In this document: one piece after another, positions 55,601-64,000 of the stretch
Numbering within the stretch: the first letter of the stretch is position 1
Layout of the letters: each line of letters begins with the position of its first letter
NCBI GenBank assembly: GCA_030770545.1
Contig: CM061109.1
Span: 186,001 to 250,000, forward strand
Length of the DNA: 64,000 nucleotides
Reading direction: 5' to 3'
DNA from: Macropodus opercularis
Taxonomy: Eukaryota > Chordata > Actinopteri > Anabantiformes > Osphronemidae
Notes under the pieces: generated by a model
Told to the model about the DNA's origin: nothing
Seen by the model: only the letters and a program-made list of their open reading frames with translations
The model's database searches: none
Translations under genes and position numbers: made by a program

Positions 55601-58600
55601 TTGCATGAAGGTCATTGTAAAGTCTGCAAGGCATTAGCTGTTTTATCTTTCCTGTTGATTAGAGTAACCTGTTGTAATTCAAGAATAAACACAGTATTAC
55701 CTGTGCAGTGGCATCATTGGGGAGCGTTTGCCCATTCGACTGTACCTGACTGTGGGTATGCTGACCAGTGGCCTATTTACCTGCTTGTTTGGACTGGGCT
55801 ACGTCTACAACATCCACAGCCTGGGTTTCTATATAACTATCCAGGTGAGATGCTCCATAACGCTTTAGTAAAAACACCGCCAAGCAGTGACCCTAATGCA
55901 CATGGACACGTACATGACATAACAACGCGTCTACTATTCTCATATTTCTGTGACTGATGCTGTTGTGATCTCAGGTGGCCAACGGCTTAGTCCAAACCAC
56001 TGGCTGGCCCAGTGTGGTGACCTGCATCGGCAACTGGTTTGGAAAGGGGAGGTGAGATGTGATGATGTGACAACCGCAACCCAGTATTGCCGTTAAACCT
56101 TTAACTAGATGACTAACATCCTGAACACTGGCCGTGTGTTGCGTCAGGCGTGGACTCATCATGGGGCTGTGGAACTCGCACACCTCAGTAGGGAACATCC
56201 TGGGCTCTCTGATCGCTGGCTACTGGGTGTCCTCTAACTGGGGCCTGTCTTTCATTGTACCGGGGCTCATTATTGCAGCCATGGGTGTCGTCTGCTTCCT
56301 GTTCCTTATTGAACGTAAGTGTTGTCTGGTTTCTGGGTCATTAAGCATCGTCGTTGTTACCCTGGGTCATATTGACCTATTGATGTATTCTCCCCTCTTT
56401 AGATCCAAATGACCTAAAATCCATTTATGCTCAAAAGTCTTCGCCAGACAGGAGTGTGAGTATGGTGGTGTTGTTTTTTTACAATATATATTTATCATGA
56501 TTATATACATTTACTCCAGATATTTAACATGGCAGTTAACGTGCCCACTGTGGCAACAACAGGCAAAACACAGGCACGATGTCTGGGCACAGCTCCGTGT
56601 CAAATGAAACCTGTAGAAACGTAGAGAGGGAGCTGTGAGAGCCATAAACGTCTCCCTGCTCCCCTCTGGAAAAAGCAAACTCTTCTCTTTAACTGTGAAT
56701 AAAGACTATCTTTACTAAAATACACACAGGAAACACCTCTTTGCACAACACCTTGTACCCATGTCTTGTAAGTACCTGTACAGTCTGTCTTTTATTGATC
56801 TATTCTCTGCGAGACACGACATTTACTTCCTCTGCGCGTCTTCACATGTAGCGAAGCGACAATAAAGCTCAGTACTGGACAAAAGAATCACATACAATAG
56901 TGGTGCCGTGTAAACGGATGGAACAGAAAACGGAGGAGCTCAGTATATGAAGGAGGTCCCAGCATCTCAACTAAGAGATGGATCATGTCACTATGAGTGA
57001 ATAGTGAACTATCAGTTTTGTCAAACAGGAAGGTTTTAGTCCTGGGTTTAAAGTAGAGAGGCTGCATTAGAACCATCAGTGACCTCACCTGGCCTGGGAT
57101 TTCATTTACTTAAAGGTTCTTGGTGAAAACCAAGGATGATATGTGTATAAACTGTGATTACCTGAACTGTCTCTTCTAGCAGGTTCCAGCTAAGCATTGG
57201 AATGGAGTAAACGTGTATCTGCAATACAAGGACAAATCTAAGGTGTGTATTACTGCATGTGGATGTAAAGTCGACCAGAACTATGGTCTAGTACGAGCAG
57301 CCTTACATCAACAAAGTCTACCAAAGCCTAAAGGGAAACTCTTCTGCGGGTGACGTATTCTGGAGGAGCGAGTCTCCAGACGTAGTTTAAGCATTTCTCA
57401 CTGCAGCTCAACTGGCGTGACTTGAGATGACTGCTGTACCTAATGAAGCCGACACTGTGTTGACTTTGAACAGCGTCACCAGAGGAAGGACTGTTGTTAC
57501 TGTGATAGGTTAACTGTTAACCATAACTTTATCTAATTCCATCCAGGACTACTACTGTAATGAGGATAGGATAGGATATCAAGCCAGGAAGGTCAGTCTC
57601 TTCAGGGCTTTTGTCATTTCTGCAGCAGGCAGATATCTATGTTGGGTAAAGGACAAATCTTAGGTTGAATCCAAATGCCCACGGTTGTTGCCTTCTGCCG
57701 CACCATTGTACCACTAATTGGTGACAGCATAAAGACTTTCAACGTATTAAACGCTCTGCAGTTGAATTGGCAAGTTTTTTATTTAGCTGGTTTTAGGAAG
57801 TTATTTGGATTCAGTCTGAGATTTTCTTCAGACTTTCTGGGACAACGGTGATTGGAAAAGAACATGTGAAGCCCTCAGGCAGCGCTGCATGAACAACCTC
57901 GTGAGTTTAGCAGATCTTTTAGAAAACTGTTAGACGCAGCCTTCAGGGTGTGGGGTAACAGTGGAAACGCCAATAAAACACTTTGTAATCACTTACAGAA
58001 ACGCATTTACGTAACTATAGTATATAGAAATTGTATCGCTTTTTAGAAACCACTGTGTGGAAAGTAGATTTTTACCCAGAACATTTCTGTTTTCCAAAAT
58101 CAAATGGGGAATCTTGAAATTAGTTTTTTTAGCTGGGTAAAATGTAAATGTTGCTTCCTTTTCCTCTCAAATGTGTCTCTGGGGCTCGTGTACAGAAATC
58201 CACTTGCCCTGCGGCTTCTGATCCTGCCGTGCTTTTCGTCTGTCTGCCTCTGATCAGAGTTACGACACTGAGCTGCTGTTGCCTAGAGACAGCGTGTGCG
58301 TCCCTGTGCAACCAGTTGTGGTAGTGAAGAATGAATCCGAGCCGTCTGCGATCAGCTTCATGGGAGCGCTGCAAATACCAGTCAGTTACTCACACGTACA
58401 CAACAGCACATGATTGATCAGTAACACAGTGATTAGAGTAATAACAATATGATGATGAGATGTTTTTGCTTGTCAACTGTCGGCTACGATGGGATGGATT
58501 GTTGCAGCGATAACTCACCTTTCTGTTTTATGGCAGTTAGTTAGTTAGTTAGTTAGTTAGTATTCCAGTTGTCTGTTGCTGGGAAAGCACCTGCAGGGCT

Positions 58601-61600
58601 ACTGAGCATCGATGAGTACATTACTGTAGCTGTACGGACCAGAACAGATCCTAGAGGGTTTAGGATCATCTGTTCCAGTCCGTGGTATGTAAGTGGTCAG
58701 TGAAAGCGTTAACGTGTGCTGTGTGTGACCTGCCAGGGCGTGATCGAGTTCTCTCTGTGTCTGCTGTTCGCCAAGCTGGTCAGCTACACCTTTCTGTTCT
58801 GGCTGCCGCTCTACATCACTAAAGCAGGTAAAACCAGTATTTCAAAGATTGCTGCTCATCTTCATCTCTCATCTAAACCAAATTAATTCAAATTAATATT
58901 GCACTGGTTTATGCTGTCTGTTAGTGAAACTGTTCTGCTTAAGCACAACATCCACTGGATGTTGACCATGCAGCTAAACACCGTCTCCGCTCGTGTCGCA
59001 TCTAAGGAACTGAAATAATGGATGTTTATGTCTCAGCTCACCTAGATGCCAAGAAGGCTGGTGATCTCTCAACCTTGTTCGACGTAGGAGGAATTGTGGG
59101 TAGGTTCACAGGACTGATGGACAGTTAATTGGTTTTGAGCTGTAAGTTAGTCACGTTAAGGTTGTATTAAATTGCTATTTGTTGCCATTATGTCAGAAAA
59201 GCTTATTTGTTACTCATTCACTGGCATGAATTGTAGATGGTATAAGACGTAGAGTTGCCGTTTTTGGCCGTTGTCTTTATGTTATGTGTGTGTGTGCACA
59301 GGGGGGATCTTTGCAGGAGTCATATCTGACAAATTGGGGAAGAGAGCCACCACCTGTGCAGTTATGCTGCTCCTAGCAGCCCCCACAGTAAGTTTCCATT
59401 CGACTTTACAGTTTTTCAGAAAAGATTAAACACTGTCTAAAGCCATCTACTGGTACGTTTTCCATCTGTGTTCCATCCGAAACGTTCCGCTGCCTGTCCA
59501 GATAACTTCATCAGTCTGAGAGGAGGGAGGATAAATATGTGGTCTGCAGACTGATGAAACTACCGGGACAGGTAGTGAAACCTAGAAGAAACATCTACAT
59601 ACTCTGGAAGGATGTTTAAGTTTAGATGGCAAGTAGACGAGCTGATAAGTAACTCCACTTAATGTTGTCTTCTTAAAAATGACCAGGCTCATTTCTTTTG
59701 CTCATCATATCCAGTGGACTGTGGTCCTGAAATGTCATTCTGCAGAATGAATATGGGGCCCAAAGCAAAGTTTCCTTGTGCCTGAGGCCTTGTTTCGCAG
59801 TGCTGCACTACTTCATGCTGCTAATAATTTGTGTTTTGACGTGCATGCTTTGCGTTTTTGTTTCAGCTGTACGGCTTCTCTATGATCAGTCAGTTTGGTA
59901 TTGGACCAACCATTGGTAAGCGCCAAAGCTCACTTCTTGCTTTAGCTGAGAAGCACAAAAGATATGTGTCCAAAATCTAAAACCTGTTTTCTTCCGTCCG
60001 ATAAAAGTTATGCAAAAATGTTGTCAAACTTGTGCCAAATGATGAAAGCTTGTCAAACCCGCAAGTCTGCTACTGCACAAACACAGGTGACTCATTTGCT
60101 CCAGAGAGACTTAAGCTGATGAGAATATGAAATTATTAGTGTCAAATTTTGTTATACCAGTACAGGATAAATGGCATTTCCTGCTGTAAATTCATTTCTT
60201 TATGAAGATGTTAAATGTCAAATATTCTGCAAGGAGGTAGCGATGCACCGTGCGTAGTGTCAGCTGGAGGCCCTCTGGGCTCTGGCGTGGGGCTGTAGGG
60301 TGAGCGCTTTAGTTCAGCATCACTGCAGAAGATGTTTTTGACCAAGGAGTCACTGCAGGCAGAGCTAAGCTCATTGTAGCCGCTAGTTACTCTGAGCCAC
60401 TTTACCACTAGCTGTTATATTGCACATTTTCACAACGTGTTTCCAGTTGGTGATTCATGGAGTCCAGAGAAATGAGTCTAGATTCAGTAGCTTATGATTG
60501 ATTCCTTGAGCCACTGTGGGCATCTGACCGCTCGTTCCTTCGTCATCGCTCAGTATGCTGAAGAGACTTTGTAGATGTGATACGGTTACATGCAGCTATT
60601 AACTGCTCAAAGAGCTCAAGGAATTGCAAACATAATGCTCCTTACCTCTGTAATTTCTACAGTCTCCGGCTCTTCCTTTCAGTTCCTCCTTTTTCCTTGT
60701 TGGGGTTTTGTAATGGATTGCATTCTTTCATGGCTGTAGAAGCTTCATTACTGAAGCTAAATAACTCCGCCTGTGTTTCGCAGGGATGCTGCTGGTATGT
60801 GGAGGTCTAGTCAATGGACCGTATTCACTTATCACGACTGCAGTGTCTGCAGATTTGGTGAGCGTGCATAGCTGTCATCTAGCTATTAAACAGGTGTCCT
60901 CATGTTTCCCTCTTCATAACCTTTTAACTTTGATTGTAGGGGACCCACAAGAGCCTGAAAGGAAACGCCAAAGCGCTGTCTACTGTCACTGCCATCATAG
61001 ATGGCACAGGATCTGTAGGTCAGTATGTGATCAACAGCCTTTAGGGTTGTTCTGCTGACATGGTTTCTTTTACGCGTGTAGCCTGAAAGGAAACGCCAAA
61101 GCGCTGTCTACTGTCACTGTAGTCATACAATCGGTCTGGACTACTTTGAGTTTTTTACTAAAGTTATGCTGCTGATCTGAGGCCTGCTGGAACTATAGCG
61201 TAGCATGTTATTTATTCAAAGCTTGGGTTTTCTTTAATGTCCTTGTTATATTTTAGTGCAACTTTAATGCTGCACTTTCAGTGATATTAATCAGTAGAGT
61301 CTCTCCATATTCAGACGGATCGTTCTGCTGATAATCAGCCTGTGGGTAGGTTGAGAATGGATTTAAAGGTGGCTCTTACACAAGCCACAAAGCTCCAAAG
61401 CTCCAGCAGGACATGATGTCAAAAGTCTGATCAGTAGTTGGGCTGGAGCTTTCAAGCATTCAAACGGTGCCACTGTTTCAGGTGCAGCCCTGGGCCCCCT
61501 GCTGGCTGGCCTGTTGTCTGCAGGTGGCTGGGATCAGGTCTTCTATATGCTGATGACTGCTGACTTTCTGGCTTTGTTGGTAAGTGTTTGGAAAATCAGC

Positions 61601-62042
61601 AGAAGTATCATTGCAGCTGTATTTTTATTTTCACGGCATCAAACAGTAACTTTATATTCACACTGGGTTCTATTATATCTAACTTTAGTATTAGGTGGAT
61701 TTACTGCTGAGTGGTTCGCGCCCATCACATGTATTCCAGCAGCAGTTACAGTAGCTGTGTGCCCAGGTTGATTTCTTCTGGAGAACTTCCTCCGCTATGT
61801 AAACGCTAATCAGTCGGTTGTCAGGTCGGCCCCTTAGTCTTTGTCTGCCTCACCTTCCCTGCTCACAGCCTCAGAGAACAGAGTGCTGTGTGGCGTGGCT
61901 TCACCTTTTCCACTTCTCAGTGAATGCAGCAGGCAATCATATGACCCGTTGTGTTAATGACTAATCTGTGCAGCTGCTGCTTCGCCTCGTGACGAAGGAG
62001 CTGGTCTCATCTAAATCCCATCCCATCTCTGCTGTAGAGTAA
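52678..62042 (+). CDS. slc37a1: Glucose-6-phosphate/phosphate antiporter, SLC37 family member 1
   Basis: Twelve-pass major-facilitator transporter exchanging sugar phosphate for phosphate, expected in the ER membrane. Coding exons: 52678-52733, 54377-54458, 54589-54712, 55075-55153, 55709-55844, 55975-56051, 56148-56314, 56403-56455, 57183-57242, 57547-57591, 57832-57900, 58258-58380, 58737-58827, 59037-59099, 59302-59387, 59867-59915, 60784-60857, 60940-61018, 61482-61579, 61974-62042. They join without phase conflict to 559 codons and a stop. Family words: YASFHLSRKP-like YTSFHLSRKPISIVK, GMYLSGIIGERLPIR, GLVQTTGWPSVVTCIGNWFG, WNSHTSVGNILGSLIAGYW, LFDVGGIVGGIFAGVISDK, THKSLKGNAKALSTVTAIID, ALGPLLAGLL. 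The segment from 57183 to 58380 encodes the variable central cytoplasmic loop, with short exons that may be alternatively used. The stop lies in GAGTAAGT, which also looks like a splice donor. The ATG exon begins at about 52533 after a strong acceptor. Confidence 0.95.
53790..53945. mobile_element. Fragment of a common fish dispersed repeat
   Basis: In slc37a1 intron 1. The words CACCCTGGACAGATCCCAGT, TCGCAGGGCCACACA, ACCTACGGGCAATTTAGAGT and GTCTTTGGACTGTGGGAGGA are those of a very common teleost interspersed repeat, whose usual end (GAACCTTCTCGCTGTGAGGC-like) is what remains at 11343-11462. Both termini are missing here. Confidence 0.65.
56925..57080 (-). mobile_element. Worn fragment of the LINE 3' region
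   Basis: In an slc37a1 intron. GGAGCTCAGTATATGAAGGA, CTAAGAGATGGATCA and GTTTTGTCAAACAGGAAGGT correspond to the same stretch of the LINE at 41455-41620, with many substitutions and small deletions. Older than the other two copies. Confidence 0.75.
58536..58561. repeat. (TTAG)n microsatellite
   Basis: About six TTAG copies in an slc37a1 intron. Confidence 0.95.
61080..61119 (+). repeat. slc37a1: Intronic copy of 40 bp of an slc37a1 exon
   Basis: The 40 bases at 61080-61119 are identical to 60952-60991, which lie in the exon at 60940-61018 and encode part of SLKGNAKALSTVT. The copy starts in the next intron 61 bp past the donor, is not preceded by its own complete exon edge, and diverges sharply at 61120. 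Confidence 0.97.
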
Positions 62043-63308
62043 GTCCTGTTCACACCCAGCTTAACTATTTCATTCTAATAAAACACCAGCTGTGTTGTTT
62101 AATACTTTAGTTTGACTTGTAGTATGTGTAGTAGGTGCGTTGCTGTAGATGGATGCTAATGACACCCAGCTATTCAGAATTGTCTGTGCTTCACAGGTTG
62201 AAGGAGCATTGAGCACTTTGAATGCACACACACTAAACTGAAACCACTGGGATGAGCTGGAAACGTAAAGCTGGACAATAACTTAGACATTTTAATAACA
62301 CGAACAGACTTCCATCTCTGAAGAAGACCAGAAGATCTGACTGATGTGGAAAGCGATTCATCACACAATCCACTTACTCACCAGATTTGTCTCCTATTTA
62401 CACTTGAATACAGCATCTGTTGAGTCTACACAAGTGAATGTTGGACATAAACCTCCCTTTGACGTGTATAATGGGAATTGGGGTAAGCTAGAAGTAACAT
62501 CATTTATTTAGTTCTGAGTTGACTGTGCTCTCATGGATCCTATGTGCAGACACCTCCTGTTGTTTTGCCTGCAGGCTCAGCATGCAGTGATTTACACTGA
62601 GCCACCCTCGTTCTCACACCTTGTTAGACTTTTGAATATCTCAGATGTGTCTTGCCAGTCACACTGACAGGGTTTGTCATCACAGTAAGCCTAGTGACGC
62701 TATCATTCTTCTGCCTCAACTATATTGAGACAGTTGAGAGAAAAGTACGTTGAACACAATTCTGCAGGCAGCCATGCTTTTACTTTGAAAGGGCTGCATT
62801 TCCCATGAACTCATCGTGCAACCGTAGGGAAGCAGAGCGACTTTATCAACAGTGGCTTGAGAAAGGCTTCGTCTGCACACTTTTCTCGCACTCGAGAGCT
62901 GAAGGAGAACTATCATAGTTTCCAAATGTGTTGTGTTCTCAACAAAAAAGAGCTTCAGTCACAGATGATGGCTGTGAGGCTGTAAACTAGATTATCTGCT
63001 CTATCGGGGACATTTGTCTTTGAGCAGTAGGATGGAGTTCTTTAGGAATGAGGTGTGAAACAACCAACTCTGCTGGTAAACTCTTACACACACCAGTAAC
63101 TGGTGTCCATGCTGCTGAGTTTTTAAAATGCAAAACAACAAATGATTCAGAGGATCTTCCCATTTTAAACATTGCTCTTTGTACACATACGAGGTTCTTG
63201 GGGAGCACAGGATGTGATTCAAGCCCCGTCTGAATGAGGGGGACGTACTGAGACCACTACAACTCTGATCTGAGCTCTGCAGACGTGGCTGTTTGTCACC
63301 TTTGCCTT

Positions 63309-63314
63309 AATAAA
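63309..63314 (+). terminator. slc37a1: Candidate proximal polyadenylation signal of slc37a1
   Basis: AATAAA in CCTTAATAAACCAAAG, about 1.27 kb after the stop codon. Confidence 0.45.
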
Positions 63315-63769
63315 CCAAAGAGATTATGGGATCATGTGGTAGTTTAAAGAAAGGCTACGTGCTTAGAAAATTACTTAACTTATTTTTTAACGGTTTTGTG
63401 GTGGTTTCTGTTTTTTCTGACTTTCCTATAAATGAAGGCTCCAAAAATGTATTTTTATAATGTGTTTCTAGTGTGGGACTGGATGGAGGGCGACTTGAAT
63501 GAATGTGAGGTTTTTGTCAAATGAAGTGACTAACGTTAAAAGCACATGCATGTGTTTAGTAGTGCAGTGTTGGTAGCGCTGAGACAAGGTTCATTCCTCT
63601 GTAGAACACGCCGTGTGGTGCGTATCGGTGGTAGGTCGAGCACTTGAATCGTTGTGTGCCTTGTTTGATCTTTGATTTAATCTTATTTAAAAAATGTGCA
63701 AATATGTCCTTGTTTTTTTGTGCAAATGGTTTGGGTTTTGCTGAGTTTAAACCCTGCGGGGAGAAAAAA

Positions 63770-63775
63770 AATAAA
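63770..63775 (+). terminator. slc37a1: Candidate distal polyadenylation signal of slc37a1
   Basis: AATAAA after an A-run (GAGAAAAAAAATAAACATTT), about 1.73 kb after the stop codon. Confidence 0.55.
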
Positions 63776-63790
63776 CATTTCACAGCAGTG

Positions 63791-64000
63791 CTGAAGCATT
63801 TGTCTTTATTTATTAATGGAGCGGATTCTGGAAAAATCGTGCGCTTGGTGATACAAGCACCTAATTTGGCAGAGTTCTTTAAGGGATAGTGTTTTATTCC
63901 TTCCAGTTTGCAGAGGAAGAAAAGTCAAGATGGCAGGAGTTCAACCCTTGGTGCGAGGAGCATCCTACTGATCACTCCTGCCTTCGCGCTCCCTTACGTC
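63791..64000. other. Right edge, nothing recognised
   Basis: Sequence after the distal polyadenylation signal. An ATG at 63930 follows AAGTCAAG, but too little follows to judge whether a gene starts here. Confidence 0.3.

Larger units (their letters stand above)
62043..63790 (+). other. slc37a1: 3' UTR of slc37a1
   Basis: No other gene is evident between the stop codon and the AATAAA at 63770, so this is best read as a long 3' UTR. Short open frames on both strands lack similarity. An earlier AATAAA at about 63309 could give a shorter transcript. Confidence 0.6.

Overview
The window is vertebrate nuclear DNA, almost certainly from a ray-finned fish. It has intron-split genes with GT-AG junctions, polyadenylation signals, a Tc1/mariner transposon, fish-type LINE and SINE fragments, a Harbinger-like element and very many mini- and microsatellites. 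No bacterial or phage features, CRISPR arrays or rRNA genes were seen. Gene models come from reading splice junctions, reading phase and protein similarity by eye. The two large genes on the right (rrp1b-like, slc37a1) and the class II cytokine receptor on the left all have human counterparts on chromosome 21q22, so this looks like a rearranged piece of that conserved block.

Layout. 1-657: 3' part of a Tc1-like transposon. 1165-1505: LINE scrap. 1632-4745 (+): 3' exons of a class II cytokine receptor (CRFB family) with transmembrane segment and short tail. 5.9-9.6 kb: TC-rich tract, a hexanucleotide array and a 2.4 kb TG/TCTG array; the array fills the single intron of a small unrecognised membrane-protein gene (7111-10794, +). 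11.3-14.3 kb: SINE, LINE 3' end and two tandem arrays. 14979-16527 (-): C-terminal exons of an unrecognised Ser-rich, acidic protein. 17.3-17.5 kb: 20-bp array with one inverted unit. 18.3-29.4 kb: an 11 kb array of a 31-bp minisatellite with higher-order duplications, split by a solo LTR.

29.5-34.0 kb (+): a cluster of four V-set immunoglobulin exons (butyrophilin/B7-like membrane proteins). The signal exon is separated from the first Ig exon by a 1.8 kb 13/26-bp minisatellite, and a transmembrane exon lies between the second and third Ig exons. 34-43 kb: mostly repeats, namely a GC-rich unclassified block, a broken LINE (-), and a second LINE (-) with a 1.8 kb Harbinger-like element nested inside it. 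43396-50123 (-): complete 16-exon rrp1b-like nucleolar gene. 50.6-51.4 kb: fold-back element with arms of about 240 bp. 52678-62042 (+): complete slc37a1, a sugar-phosphate/phosphate antiporter, diverging from rrp1b, with a 3' UTR to about 63.8 kb.

The genes do not form one pathway. The receptor and the V-set cluster are immune cell-surface genes; rrp1b and slc37a1 are housekeeping or metabolic. The most unusual property is the tandem-repeat load: about 15 kb of arrays, several inside introns, with units that repeatedly present splice-site-like motifs. Long open frames inside these arrays (up to 989 codons) are artefacts of the repeats and are not annotated as genes.
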